Shown: positions 10,734-24,288 of the stretch, piece after piece | Layout of the letters: each line of letters opens with the position of its first letter | Numbering within the stretch: position 1 is the stretch's first letter | Source of the DNA: Dactylis glomerata | Lineage: Eukaryota; Streptophyta; Magnoliopsida; Poales; Poaceae | Direction of reading: 5' to 3' | DNA: 64,000 nucleotides | Assembly (NCBI GenBank): GCA_007115705.1 | Contig: QXEO01000411.1 | Location: 558,001-622,000, forward strand | Notes under the pieces: model-generated | Seen by the model: only the letters and a program-made list of their open reading frames with translations | Told to the model about the DNA's origin: nothing | Databases searched by the model: none | Program-made: the position numbers and the translations under genes

Positions 10734-13381
10734 TTCGCATTTTCTGCGTCTAGCTCAAAGGCGTTAAAGAAAAGCACTCTTGGGAGATAACCCAATGTTT
10801 TAATTTCAGTTCTTTTTCTTTTATTTGAGTCTTAGAAGTTATTACTACTGTAATAACCACTCCATATCATTTTTATTTCATTTTTGCGCCAAGAGAAGCC
10901 TCTAATTTGAGTGAGGTAAGATTTGGGGATGTTGCTGTCCTAAAATAGTTTTTGGTGCTGCACCGTAAAAATTTGTGAAAATTCTCTATATATCTTTTGG
11001 ATCTGTAATTTCTTGTGCATATGCCCCAGGTTATATCCAAACTTTCATTAGTTGAACACTTTTTGATTTGAGCAATAGAAAACCCTCTAAAAATTCAATC
11101 TTTATCAGCTATTCTGTTTTGACAGATTTCTGCCAATATTTATGTTTGCCGCTTTATCGCTTTTTTTGAGTACTTTTGATCACGGAACTTTTGGGAAAGT
11201 TGCTACAGTAGTATATACTTTATATGTGGTGGTTTTGAGTTGAAACCTGAAGCAACAAGGGTTGATTCTATGTTATGCTTACACTAATGTTGCTAATAGA
11301 TTTGTGTTTAGTTTTGTATGAAGGAAGTTTTCAAGTGTAGGGATTTAAGAATGATGAGATGAGTTGAAGAATGGATAAAAGCTCAAGCTTGGGGATTCCC
11401 ATGCATCACCCTAAGAAATATCCAAGAAGTACAAGTGTCAAAGCTTGGGGATACCCCCAAGGCACCCCTTCTTCATCGGCAAAAATCTGGTCACCTTTCA
11501 AGACACTATATTTTTATTGCTTCATGCATTATGTATTTTTTGGAGCGTCAGTTGTTTTTAGTTTTCAGTATTAGTTTATTTTTGTTTGCTGCAATAAATG
11601 GTTGAACTCCAATAAATTTCTTTTGGAGAAGTTGCCTTGCTTTTCATTTGCCAAGAACACTCCGTTTTTCACTCTATTTGTTTCAACGAGTGTTTTTCTT
11701 TTTCTAGAACTGCGTTTAGCTTTCGATTTTCGCCTTGATTTGCATTTAGATCTTCTTATATCTTTTTATCAAGGTGTATTTTTTCCTCTGGTCTATATTG
11801 GTTTTCATCAAAAGAGGTGTTTATAAAAAGTTCGAATGGTGTTGGAAAAGAGAAAAAGCTTTATGCAAAAAAGTGGTACAAAAAGGAGCTTGTTTAGACT
11901 GCGGCTTAGACTTTTGCATGTCATGCTTGATGTCTTTTTGATAGTATACTTAGTGGTTTTACTGTAGCATGACTTGTCTCAAATTACTGAGATTGCTTAA
12001 TGAGCCTTTGAAAAAATCATGCGTTGTTTTAATTATTTGGAAGCATTATTTTGGTTTTCTCCTTGATGCTTTATTTGGGTTGACTTGGTGCATGCTCACA
12101 CATGTTAGACTCATACAAAATCACCGTTGCCTCTATGATCATTTAGTTTTTGACTTTTGATATCATCTTATGCTTCTTTTAATGTCGCTTTGTCGCTATG
12201 CATGATTATGGCCGTTATTGTTCTCTTAGTTGGTCACTCCTAGTCTTTTGCTAGCCTTCATTTTATACTGAGTATGAGCTCTACTCGTGCATCCAACTCC
12301 TAAAAACCAAGTTTTGCCAAAGTGTCCACCATACATACCTATTAGCAATTTGCTATTCCAAAGTACATTTGACTTGCTTTTATCTATCCTTCAAATTAAA
12401 CTCTTTTTTATGTTATGCAAAAGCTGGTCAGTAAAACTCTCACGAACCTGATGGGACTTTTCTCGCTTTAAAAATTTGACATTGTGGTCTCTTATATTGA
12501 GTTGTTATGCTTGCAAGTTGTAAGCTAGGAATTAGCCCAGCCATACCGTCATGGGGCAAGCTATCAACATTGCACTTCTTAATTGAGTTGATATCGTGAT
12601 CTTTTATTTATGGATATTTGTGGTGTGAAATAAATTAGGAATCTTGCGGGATCATGGAGTTTGTATATTTGTTAGAGAAACGTCTGGGCTGCCAATCTAA
12701 GCCATGCATAATTCATGGTGGAAATTTACAGCATACCCATAGTGGACATTCAACGACGCATCTCAAAATAAAAAGCTATACAAATGGTAAATAAAAGAGA
12801 TATCGAGGTGTTCATTGTCTGCTTGTCCTATCATTTTGATGTGGGCTTGTTCCATGTCATCGGGCATGGAGGTACTCCGTTGGCGGTTCTCGATGATACG
12901 TGTATACTTACAATGACAAGAGCTTGCTTAGAACTCTAAGTAAAGTAGCACGAGGTTTGGGTACTCGTATTCACGGGACACGAGGTTTTTAACTTATGAT
13001 TTGTCAAGCATATGCAGCATAAGTATACTCGCATTAACTTTAATCATTCAAGATGCTTATGATGGGGGCAATAAGAGCTCAAAGCCGGCAAGTACCATAA
13101 TTTTTGAAGGTTTATAAAACTTGCAATCACTGCTTCCCTCTATGAAGGGCATTTTATTTTTATTTTTATGTTAAGTCACCACCTTCTACCTTTATGCACC
13201 ATTAAGAGAGCATAGTTATGATTCTGAGTATAATGTGCATTGTCCCAAAGTTTTCATTGATTGATTCATATTGTTGGTTTCACTTGTTCTTAAATTACTT
13301 GTATCTAGTCGTCCTCTTAAACTTAAAGGTGTCCTATGCATTTATGTTTTGCTCTCCATGAAGGACAAGCTGAAAACCATT
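10734..13381. other. Non-coding interior of the Gypsy-like element
   Basis: T-rich sequence with only short ORFs. No retroviral-type domains were seen on either strand. It continues as the same interior after the solo LTR, 13718-13997. Confidence 0.6.
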
Positions 13382-13717
13382 TGACAAGGGTATAGTTAAT
13401 AGAACCCGTTAGTTAAAGTACCCCTAAGGCCCGTTAAGCTAGGCCCAATTGTAATGATAGTCGAGATATGAGTTCTTACCGTATGTCGATATTGTAATCT
13501 GTATCAGACCCTACCCGATCTTTGAGACCTGGCCACCTATATATAGGGGCCAGGAGGGGACGGTGTAGGCCAGATTGAAAGTAACCCAGGTTGAACACCC
13601 AAGTTTACTTTCGATACATACTTATTTCGACTAACTTTAACTTTGAGTTCATCTGACGCCCTCTTCCCCCGATCCTAAGTCCTTCATCAAGGATATTTGT
13701 CGAGTTAACCCTTGTCA
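13382..13717 (+). mobile_element. Solo LTR, 336 bp (TGACAAGGG...CCCTTGTCA family)
   Basis: Starts TGACAAGGGT and ends ACCCTTGTCA, flanked by a 5-bp target duplication CCATT (13377-13381 and 13718-13722). It carries a TATA-like CTATATATAGG near 13540. A second copy lies in reverse orientation at 29555-29898. The TG...CA ends and 5-bp duplication identify an LTR rather than a MITE. Confidence 0.85.
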
Positions 13718-13997
13718 CCATTTGTATGTTTTTCCTTATGATTTGAACACACGTTTGACTTTCATTATTTCATTTTCATGATCTTTTGTTTGTGTTCATT
13801 TTCATGTTATAACATGGTTGCTAAGTTTCCTCTATCAAGATTATGTCTTTCATGCCCATGTTTTAAGTTCTTTTAATCCCAGCGCACAACGCTTACATAG
13901 ATGATCAAGATTGTGTAGGTGCATGTCACCTCAAAAATTATTTCTTTTGTTATCACTTACCTACTTGAGGACGAGCAGGAGTTAAGCTTGAGGATGC

Positions 13998-15578
13998 TGA
14001 TACGTCTCAAACGTATCTATAATTTTTGATGCTCCATGCTTTTTTTTATACCATTTGCTTAGTGTTTCGTTACACTTCGTGGCACTTTTATGCATTTTTT
14101 GGAACTAACCTATTAACAAGTCGCCACAGTGCCAGTTCCCTATTTTCTGCTGTTTTTATGTTTTAGATAAGCTACATAGAAATATTCTCAGAATTAGATG
14201 AAACAAAATCCGAACATCCAGAAATTCACCGAAGCTTCCAGAGAACCGAAGAGGAGACAGAGTGGGGCCATGAGGGCCCCATACAATAGGGTGGCGCGGC
14301 CTGGCCCCTGGCCGTGCCCTCTATGTGTGAGGGCGCCTCGGCCCACTCCTGACATTGCCCCTTCGCCTATAAAGACCCCCCGACAGAAAAAAACCTAAGT
14401 ACCCGATCACTTTTCCAGATCACATCACGATCCGCCGCCGCCGTCGACCCGAAGATTGGGAGGGTCCAGAAGCTCTTCCCAGCACCCTGCCGGAGAGGGG
14501 AATCGCCACCAGAGGTCTTCTTCATCGCCATGCTTGTCTCCAGCGCAATGAGTGAGTAGTCTACCTTGGACTATGGGTCCATAGCAGTAGCTAGATGGTT
14601 GTCTTCTCCACCATGTGCTTCATGTTTAGATCTCATGAGCTGCCTTACATGACTGAGATCACCGTTATGTAATTCTACATGTTGTGTTTATTGGGATCCG
14701 ATGAATATTGGTGTTATGATTGAGTTGAAGTGCTCTCCGTTGTTAGTAGCTATCTTGGCCGAGTAGTTGCTAGTGACTCCAAGAGGGGGTATTTATGCTC
14801 GATAGTGGGTTCATGCCTCTATTTAATCTGGGAGAGTGACAGAAATCTCTAAGGTTATAGATGTGCTGTTGCTACTAGGGGAAACAATATTCATATGCTC
14901 AAGGGCATATGCTTTGTTTATATTACACACTTTGCTTAATGCAATTATCTGTTGTTCGCAACTTAATAATTGTGGAGTTCTCGGATTGATTCGCCACAAG
15001 TGGATTATTAGTAATAGATGCAGTTGGATGGCGGTCTATGTATCTTGTTGTAATGCCCAGAGTAAATTTCATAGTGATCCTCTCGACGTATGCACGTTGT
15101 CTTTATTCTATCAATTGCCTAACTATAATTTATTTACCCAGCATGTATTATTTTATCTTATGGAGAGACACCACTAGTAAACTGTGGACCCCGGTCCTAT
15201 TTCCTTTATATTGCTATCACCTGTTTACTTTACTCACATACTATTACTATTTTCCACTCGATATGCTCATTCCTTTGTTTACAGCAAACCGGTGAGATTG
15301 ACAACCTCATCGTAAGTTGGGAACAAAGTATTTGGTTGTGTTGTGTGCAGGTTCCATGTTGCTGCTTGCAAAGCAAAGCTCGGACAAGGCGCCCTATAAA
15401 TTGTCTGGAGCTGTCGCAAGCTAGCGGGCATCACCTTCAGTCATATTGGCTCCTTCCTCTCCTGATCGACAAACCTTGGTTTCTTAACTGAGGGAAAACC
15501 TTGCTGCTATATTCATCATACCTTCCTCTTGGGGTTCCCAACTGGACGGTGAAAAGCTATCAACACCGTACCGCATTA
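13998..15578 (+). repeat. 3' LTR of the Gypsy-like element
   Basis: Starts TGATACGTC. Its last bases read CCGCATTA, where the 5' LTR reads CCGCATCA, so the terminal CA is mutated to TA. Its final five bases CATTA are the target site of the Copia insertion. Confidence 0.87.
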
Positions 15579-17306
15579 TGTTGGAATTATGCCCTAGAGG
15601 CAATAATAAAGATGTTATTATTATAATTCTTGTTCATGATAATGTTTATATTCCATGCTAGAATTGTATTAAGCGGAAACTTTAATACTTGTGTGGTTTA
15701 TGAACAACACTGTATCCCTAGTACGCCTCTATGGACTAGCTCATTGATTAATGATGGTTAAGGTTTCCTAACCATAGACATGAGTTGTCAATTAATAATG
15801 AGATCATATCATTAGGAGAATGATATGATGGACAGACCCAAATAAAGCAGAGCAATTAGATCGTGTCATCGTGTTCATCTTTGCGAAGCTTTTCCTATGT
15901 CATGTATTGTATTCCTTAGACCATGAGATAATACAACTCCCTAGTATCAGAAGAAAGCTTTGAAGTCATCAAACGTCATCCTATGTGAGGGTGATAATAA
16001 AGGTGTCTCTCAGGTGATCAGAAAGTACTTGTTGAGTTGTATGTATCGAGATGGAATTTGTCCCTCCCAAGTCGGAGAGATATACTTCGGGCCCACTCGG
16101 TAATCGATATCAACACCGCTTGCAAGCATGTGGTTAAGGAGTTAATCACGAAGTGATATCGGATTACGGAACGAGTAAAGTACTTGCTGTGAACGAGATT
16201 GAACTAGGTATGGTGATACCGACGATCAAATCTCGGGCGAGTAAAATATCGTGTGACGAAGGGAATACATATACGGGATTAATTGAATCCTAACATCGTG
16301 GTTCATCCGATATGATCATCGATGAATATGTGGGAGTCAATATGGGTTTCCAGATCCCGCTATTGATTATTGATAGAAGATCATGTCTGCATATTCTCGA
16401 ACCCATAGGGTCACACACTTAACGTGCATCGACGCTAGGATAGAATGGATAATTGGTTTATGAGTTTTAGTTCGGAGTCTCGGATGAGATCCAGGACGTC
16501 ACGAGAGGTTCCGGAATGGTCCGGAGAATAAGATTCATATAAAGGAAAGCAGTTTTTTGGATTCCGGAAAGGTTTCGGAGTTTATCGGTATTGTACCGGA
16601 AGGTTCTAGAAGGTTCCGGAGTGGGACCAACGTGGGCCCACTTGACGGAGGCCTGCGTGGGCCTAAGGGGAAGTGCCCTGGCCGCCCTGGGCCAGGTGCA
16701 CAAGGCCCCTAAGGCCCAGCCGGCCAGCCCAAGGGGAAACCCTAAGGGAGTCTTCAAATAAGGAAGGGGGGAAACTTGCCCCCACTCTTCCTACTCCAAG
16801 TCGGCCAGGGTTTGGGGAGAGGCCAAGCTGGCCTTGGCCGGCCACCCCTCTATATATAGGGGGGGCAAGGGCGCAGCCCTCTATCACCCCAACCCAAGCC
16901 CTAGCCGCCAACTGCTGCCCTCCCTCTCTCTCTCTCGCGACTGCGCGTAGGCGAAGCCCTGCCGCAGAAACTCTCCACCATAAGCACCACGCCGTCGTGC
17001 TGCTGATCCAATCTATCTCTCCACCATACTTGCTGGACCAAGGAAGGAGGAGACGTCGCTGCACCGCACGTGTGCAACTCTTGGAGGTGCCGCCACTTGC
17101 GGCGTAGGATCGGATCGGATAGCGAGGAGGAGACGGCGAGTACGACTACGTCAACCACGTTCTCTTGAACGTTTCCGCTGTGCGAATCTTCAAGGGTATG
17201 AAGATCTCATCTACCTCTCTCGTTGATTACATCTCCTAGATTAGATCTTGGCTTTCTTGTTCGTTGCGTAGGAATTTTTTGTTTTACTATGCTACGAAAC
17301 CCTTCA
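15579..17306 (+). repeat. 5' LTR of the Copia element
   Basis: Starts TGTTGGAATTATGCCC and ends CTACGAAACCCTTCA. A TATA box (CTATATATAGG) lies near 16850. It is nearly identical to 22548-24278. Confidence 0.95.
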
Positions 17307-17319
17307 GTGGTATCAGAGC

Positions 17320-18534
17320 TAGATCTATGCGTAGATGTGTTTCACGAGTAGAACGCAACATGTTTGTTGCGGGCGTTGATGTTTTCTGTTGCAAACCTCT
17401 TGTTGTGTATCTCTTATGGCGCGGTATAGTGAGATCGAAGCGGTCCAGGCCAACTTTACGCGACCGCGTTCGCGAGACCGGCTCCGCACTTGATGTGTGG
17501 CTTGTTCCATACAAGCGGCTGGTGGATGCCAGTTTCTCTCACTATAGTAGTCATGGGATTTACATCGGATGTTAGCAACCATAATATCACCGTTGTGGCT
17601 TTTCGTAGGTAAGAATCGTTCTTAGCTTGCTACTCCCATAAGCCACGTAAAACTTGCAACAACAAAGTAGAGGCGTCTAACTTGTTTTTGCAGGGAGTGT
17701 TTTGTGATATGGTATGGCCCAAGACATGATGTGTATGAATTGAGTTGTATGCAATGATCATGTTTTGTAATCTTTCACGACTTGCATGTCGATGAGTTCA
17801 CAACCGGCTGGAGCCATATGGTTGTCTTTATAATTGTGTATGACCTGCGTGTCAACTTCTTATACGCCATGTAATAGCTTTACTTTATCGCTAAATAGTT
17901 AGCAATAGTTGTAGTTGCTATTCGTGGTGGAGGCAATCATGGTGGAGTGATGGAGATCATGCCGGCGCGCACAAGATGGAGATCATGGCGCGGAGATTGG
18001 CTATACCATGTCACATAAAATTATATGCATGTGATGTTTATCATTTTATGTATCTTATTTTGCTTAGATCGCGACGGTAGCATTATAAGATGATTCCTCA
18101 CTTAAAAGATCAAGATAAAATTGTGTTCTCCCCTCGTATGCGCCGTTGCGAAAGTTCGTCGTTTTCAAGCACCTCGTGATGATCGGGTGCTATAAACTCT
18201 ACGTTCACATACAACGGGTGCAAGCCAGTTTTGCACACGCGGAAAATACTTGGGTTTGACTTGACGAGCCTAGCATGTACAGACATGGCCTCGGAACACA
18301 CGAACCGAAAGGTTAAACATGAGTCATATGAATGATATGATCGACACTGAGTTGTCCACCATTGAAACCACATCTATTCTCGTGAAGATCGGATTAGGTG
18401 TGGTGAATTTGGATCGTGTTCACTAAACAACTTGAGGGATGTTGAATTTAGTGGGAGTTCATCTAGTAATTTGATTAAGTTGAACTAGTTATCATGAACA
18501 TAGTCTAAATTGTACTTGCAATGTTGTAGATCAA
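17320..18534 (+). other. Untranslated leader of the Copia element
   Basis: About 1.2 kb between the primer-binding site and the gag start, without a long ORF, as is usual in this family. Confidence 0.7.
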
Positions 18535-21500
18535 ATGGCTAAGTCCAACTTCAACTTCAACGTGTTTGCTGAGAAAGAAAAGCTTAAGAACAATGGGTCT
18601 AACTTCACCAACTGGTTCCGCAATCTAAGAATCATACTCGCTGGCGGACAAAAAGCCTATGTACTTGACAAAGCGCTAGGTGACACCCCTGCTGCAACTG
18701 CGAAAACTGAAGAACTTGCTGACTTCAATGCTCGTAGAGATGATTGTGATGCGATTATGAGTACCATGTTGTTTTCTATGGAACCGGAACTTCAAAATCG
18801 TTTTGAGAAGTACCGCGGGCCTTTTTGAGATACTTGAGGAACTGAAAACGATGTTTCAGACTCAGGCCCGTTCTGAGAGATATGAGATCTCTGAGAAGTT
18901 CTTTAACTGCAAGATGGAGGAAGGGAGTTCCGTTAGTGAGCACGCCATTAAGATGTCGGGCTACACTCAACGCCTTGAGCAACTGGACTGCAAGATTCCA
19001 GAGGAGCTCAAGATTGACAGAGTTCTGCAATCACTCCCTCCTAGCTACAAAGGTTTTGTAGTTACTCATAATCAAATTGGTTCCACTGATACGATCACTG
19101 AGCTCTTCGCTAAGCTGAAAGCTGCGGAGGTGGATATCAAGAAAGACAATCATGTGTTGATGGTCAACAAGACCACTAGCTTTAAGAAAGCTAAGGGAGC
19201 AAAGGGATCTTTCAAGAAAGGCGGAGGCAAGCGCGTTGCCCCTGCTGAGAAGAAGCTCAAGTCTGGACCTAAGCCGGACACTGAGTGCTTCTATTGCAAG
19301 GTCAAGGGTCACTGGAAGCGCAACTGTCCGAAGTACTTAGCGGACAAGAAGGCTGGCACCATCAAAGGTATATTTGATATACATGTTATTGATGTCTACC
19401 TTACTAGCGCTCGTTGTAGTGCCTGGGTATATGATACTGGTTCAGTTGCTAATATTTGTAACTCGAAACAGGAGCTACGGAATAGACGGCGGCTAGCAAG
19501 AGATGAGGTGACGATGCGCGTTGGCAATGGATCAAAAGTTGATGTGATGGCCGTCGGCACGCTCTCCTTAGTTTTACCTTCAGGATTAGTTTTAAACCTT
19601 AATAAGTGTTATTATGTGCCTGCGTTGAGCATGAACATTATATCTGGATCATGTTTATTGCAAGACGGTTATTCATTTAAATCTGAGAATAATGGTTGTT
19701 CTATTTATATGAATAACATCTTTTATGGTCATGCACCTGTTGTGAATGGTTTATTTCTTCTGAATCTCGAAAGCAATGAAACACACATCCATAACATTGA
19801 GGCTAAAAGATGCAAAGTAGATAGTGATAATCCAACTTATTTGTGGCACTGCCGTCTAGGTCATATTGGTGTAAAACGCATGAAGAAACTCCATTCTGAT
19901 GGACTTTTGGAGTCTCTTGATTTTGAATCATTTGACACGTGCGAACCATGCCTCATGGGCAAGATGATCAAAACCCCGTTCTCCGGAATAATGGAGCGAG
20001 CAACGGACTTATTGGAAATCATACATACCGATGTGTGCGGACCAATGAGTATTTCGACGCGCGGTGGATATCGCTATTTTCTCACTTTTACTGATGACTT
20101 AAGTAGATATGGGTATATCTATTTAATGAAACATAAATCTGAAACGTTTGAAAAGTTCAAAGAATTTCAGAACGAAGTGGAAAACCATCGTAACAGGAAA
20201 ATTAAATTTCTACGATCCGATCGTGGAGGTGAGTATTTGAGTTATGATTTTCTCACGCATCTTAAAGCAAGCGGAATCGTTTCGCAACTCACGCCACCCA
20301 GAACACCACAGCGCAATGGTGTGTCTGAACGCCGGAATCGAACTCTATTAGATATGGTGCGATCAATGATGTCTCTTACAGATTTGCCGTTATCATTTTG
20401 GGGTTATGCATTAGAAACCGCTGCATTCACTTTAAATAGGGCACCATCTAAATCCGTTGAGACGACACCGTATGAACTTTGGTTTGGTGCTAAACCTAAG
20501 TTGTCGTTTCTTAAAGTTTGGGGATGCGAAGCTTACGTCAAGAAGTTGATGCCGGACAAGCTCGAACCCAAAGCGGAGAAATGCGTCTTCATAGGATACC
20601 CTAAGGAAACGATTGGGTATACCTTCTACCACAGATCCGAAGGCAAAGTGTTTGTTGCAAAGAACGGATCCTTTCTTGAGAAGGAGTTTCTCTCGAAAGA
20701 AGTGAGTGGGAGAAAGGTAGAGCTAGACGAGGTTATTGAACCTTCTCTCGAGTTGGAGAGTAGCGCAGCACCAGAAATTGTTCCGGCGCCGCCTGCATCA
20801 ACAAGAGAGGAAGCTAATGATAAAGATCATGAAACTTCAAACGATGCTACTACTGAACTTCGCAGGTCGACAAGGTCACGTGCCACTCCTGAATGGTACG
20901 GCAACCCTGTCTTAACCGTCTTGTTGTTAGACAACAGCGAACCTGCGAACTATGAGGAAGCAATGATGAGCCCAGACTCTGAGAAATGGCTAGAGGCCAT
21001 GAAATCCGAATTGGGATCCATGAGCGAAAACCAAGTGTGGACTTTGGTGGATCCTCCTAGCGACCGTAAGGCCGTTGAGTGCAAATGGATTTTCAAGAAG
21101 AAAACGGACGCGGATGGTAATGTTACTGTCTATAAAGCTCGGCTTGTCGCAAAAGGTTTTCGGCAAGTTCAAGGTGTTGACTACGATGAGACTTTCTCTC
21201 CCGTAGCGATGTTTAAGTCCATTCGGATTTTATTAGCAATTGCTGCGTTTCATGATTATGAAATATGGCAGATGGATGTCAAGACTGCGTTCCTCAATGG
21301 CAACATTGATGAAGAGTTGTATATGATGCAGCCCGAAGGTTTTGTCGATCCTAAGGATGCTAATAAAGTGTGCAAACTTCAGCGTTCCATTTATGGACTG
21401 AAGCAAGCATCTCGGAGTTGGAACCTTCGTTTTGATCAAGTGATCACGAGTTTTGGATTTGTTCCAAATTGCTATGAAGCTTGTATCTACAAGAAAGTGA

Positions 21501-22519
21501 GTGGGAGCTCGGTGACATTTTTAGTACTATATGTGGATGACATATTGATTATTGGAAATGACATCGATATGCTTAACGATGTGAAGAGTTATTTGAATAA
21601 ATGTTTTTCAATGAAAGACCTAGGGGAAGCTGCTTATATATTAGGCATCAAAATCTATAGAGATAGAGAAAGACGCCTAATAGCTTTAAGCCAAAGTACA
21701 TATCTGGACAAAGTTCTGAAGAGGTTCAGAATGGATAAAGCAAAGAAAGGTTCATTGCCCATGTTGTCAGGTAAGATATTGAGCAAGGCTCAGTGTCCAG
21801 CTACGGTAAAAGATAGAGAAACTATGAGCAAAGTGCCATATGCCTCGGCCATAGGTTCTATTATGTATGCCATGCTGTGTACTAGACCGGATGTGTCCAA
21901 TGCTCTTAGTTTGACGAGCAGATACCAAAGTGATCCAGGAGTGGAACACTGGACAGCCGTAAAGAACATCCTAAAGTATTTAAATAGGACTAAAGAAATG
22001 TTCTTGGTCTATGGAGGTGACGAGGAGCTCGTCGTAAAAGGTTACGTCGATGCTAGCTTCGACACCGACCCGGATGATTCTAAATCTCAGACAGGATACG
22101 TTTATATTTTGAATGGTGGAGCTGTGAGCTGGAGAAGCTGCAAGCAAAGCGTGATCGTGGGATCTACAACAGAAGCGGAATACATGGCTGCTTCGGAAGC
22201 ATCAAGTGAAGGAGTTTGGATCAGAAACTTCATCACTGAGCTTGGTGTGGTTCCAAATGCCTTGGACCCACTGGAGATATTGTGCGACAACACTGGCGCC
22301 ATAGCACTGGCTAAGGAACCAAGATATCATCCAAAAACCAAGCACATCAACCGCCGTTTCCATATAATTCGAGATTATATATCAGATGGAGATCTGAAGA
22401 TTAGCAAAGTACATACAGATCTGAATGTCGCAGATCCATTGACTAAACCTCTTCCACGAGCAAAACATGATCATCACCTTAATGCCATGGGTGTTAGATT
22501 GTTGCCAGATGTAAACTAG
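18535..22519 (+). pseudogene. Copia gag-pol, single frameshift in gag
   Basis: The polyprotein of the Copia element; order gag, protease, integrase, reverse transcriptase, RNase H. gag starts at 18535 and reads to a stop at about 18826. From 18803 the next frame is open without interruption to 22519. Visible motifs: CCHC zinc knuckle (CFYC...H...C, about 19285-19328), protease DTG (about 19432), GAG-pre/integrase HHCC region (from about 19843), integrase core with D, D (LRSDRGGEY) and E, reverse transcriptase YVDD (21529-21540), and RNase H DASF and TEAEYMAA region (about 22050-22200). The break is in or near GGGCCTTTTTGAG and is equivalent to one extra base, most simply in the T run. Everything downstream looks functional. 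A sequencing or assembly error at the homopolymer cannot be excluded. Confidence 0.92.
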
Positions 22520-22547
22520 ATTATTGACTCTAGTGCAAGTGGGAGAC

Positions 22548-24278
22548 TGTTGGAATTATGCCCTAGAGGCAATAATAAAGATGTTATTATTATAATTCTT
22601 GTTCATGATAATGTTTATATTCCATGCTAGAATTGTATTAAGCGGAAACTTTAATACTTGTGTGGTTTATGAACAACACCGTATCCCTAGTACGCCTCTA
22701 TGGACTAGCTCATTGATTAATGATGGTTAAGGTTTCCTAACCATAGACATGAGTTGTCAATTAATAATGAGATCATATCATTAGGAGAATGATATGATGG
22801 ACAGACCCAAATAAAGCAGAGCAATTAGATCGTGTCATCGTGTTCATCTTTGCGAAGCTTTTCCTATGTCATGTATTGTATTCCTTAGACCATGAGATAA
22901 TACAACTCCCTAGTATCGGAAGAAAGCTTTGAAGTCATCAAACGTCATCCTATGTGAGGGTGATAATAAAGGTGTCTCTCAGGTGATCAGAAAGTACTTG
23001 TTGAGTTGTATGTATCGAGATGGAATTTGTCCCTCCCAAGTCGGAGAGATATACTTCGGGCCCACTCGGTAATCGATATCAACACCGCTTGCAAGCATGT
23101 GGTTAAGGAGTTAATCACGAAGTGATATCGGATTACGGAACGAGTAAAGTACTTGCTGTGAACGAGATTGAACTAGGTATGGTGATACCGACGATCAAAT
23201 CTCGGGCGAGTAAAATATCGTGTGACGAAGGGAATACATATACGGGATTAATTGAATCCTGACATCGTGGTTCATCCGATATGATCATCGATGAATATGT
23301 GGGAGTCAATATGGGTTTCCAGATCCCGCTATTGATTATTGATAGAAGATCATGTCTGCATATTCTCGAACCCATAGGGTCACACACTTAACGTGCATCG
23401 ACGCTAGGATAGAATGGATAATTGGTTTATGAGTTTTAGTTCGGAGTCTCGGATGAGATCCAGGACGTCACGAGAGGTTCCGGAATGGTCCGGAGAATAA
23501 GATTCATATAAAGGAAAGCAGTTTTTTTGGATTCCGGAAAGGTTTCGGAGTTTATCGGTATTGTACCGGAAGGTTCTAGAAGGTTCCGGAGTGGGACCAA
23601 CGTGGGCCCACTTGACGGAGGCCTGCGTGGGCCTAAGGGGAAGTGCCCTGGCCGCCCTGGGCCAGGTGCACAAGGCCCCTAAGGCCCAGCCGGCCAGCCC
23701 AAGGGGAAACCCTAAGGGAGTCTTCAAATAAGGAAGGGGGGAAACTTGCCCCCCACTCTTCCTACTCCAAGTCGGCCAGGGTTTGGGGAGAGGCCAAGCT
23801 GGCCTTGGCCGGCCACCCCTCTATATATAGGGGGGCAAGGGCGCAGCCCTCTATCACCCCAACCCAAACCCTAGCCGCCAACTGCTGTCCTCCCTCTCTC
23901 TCTCTCTCGCGACTGCGCGTAGGCGAAGCCCTGCCGCAGAAACTCTCCACCATAAGCACCACGCCGTCGTGCTGCTGATCCAATCTATCTCTCCACCATA
24001 CTTGCTGGACCAAGGAAGGAGGAGACGTCGCTGCACCGCACGTGTGCAACTCTTGGAGGCGCCGCCACTTGCGGCGTAGGATCGGATCGGATAGCGAGGA
24101 GGAGACGGCGAGTACGACTACGTCAACCACGTTCTCTTGAACGTTTCCGCTGTGCGAATCTTCAAGGGTATGAAGATCTCATCTACCTCTCTCGTTGATT
24201 ACATCTCCTAGATTAGATCTTGGCTTTCTTGTTCGTTGCGTAGGAATTTTTTGTTTTACTATGCTACGAAACCCTTCA
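22548..24278 (+). repeat. 3' LTR of the Copia element
   Basis: Same ends as the 5' LTR, followed directly by the target duplication CATTA, which is also the last five bases of the interrupted Gypsy LTR. Confidence 0.95.
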
Positions 24279-24288
24279 CATTAGGCTT

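Larger units (their letters stand above)
15579..24278 (+). mobile_element. Copia LTR retrotransposon, BARE/Angela/WIS type
   Basis: An 8.7-kb element. LTRs are 15579-17306 and 22548-24278 (about 1.73 kb). The primer-binding site TGGTATCAGAGC (initiator tRNA-Met type) is at 17308-17319. The polypurine tract GCAAGTGGGAGA lies just before the 3' LTR. The target duplication is CATTA (15574-15578 and 24279-24283). The interior encodes one gag-pol polyprotein interrupted by a single frameshift. By eye the two LTRs differ by about six substitutions and a few homopolymer or dinucleotide length changes, which indicates a recent insertion. Confidence 0.96.
8312..24283 (+). mobile_element. Non-autonomous Gypsy-like LTR element (Sabrina/WHAM-type LTR), with nested inserts
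   Basis: The two LTRs start TGATACGTCTCAAACG. The 5' LTR is 8312-9957. The 3' LTR is 13998-15578, and its last five bases are repeated at 24279-24283 because a Copia element inserted there. The target duplication is GGCTT (8307-8311 and 24284-24288). After the 5' LTR comes GACGCTGTTGCCGGGGAGG, the usual start of the interior in this family. A purine-rich AAGCTTGAGGATGC precedes the 3' LTR. The roughly 4-kb interior has one 197-aa ORF and no protease, reverse transcriptase or integrase, so it would depend on another element. The LTRs differ at many sites and by a deletion of roughly 45 bp in the 3' copy, so the element is clearly older than the Copia inside it. Confidence 0.88.

Noticed and set aside
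13382..13717. A MITE with terminal inverted repeats TGACAAGGGT
   Set aside because: The TG...CA ends, 5-bp target duplication, TATA-like box and size fit a solo LTR better.
18803..18830. A programmed ribosomal frameshift between gag and pol of the Copia element
   Set aside because: Elements of this family use one ORF, and the break falls within gag at a T run. A one-base insertion or sequencing error is the simpler explanation.
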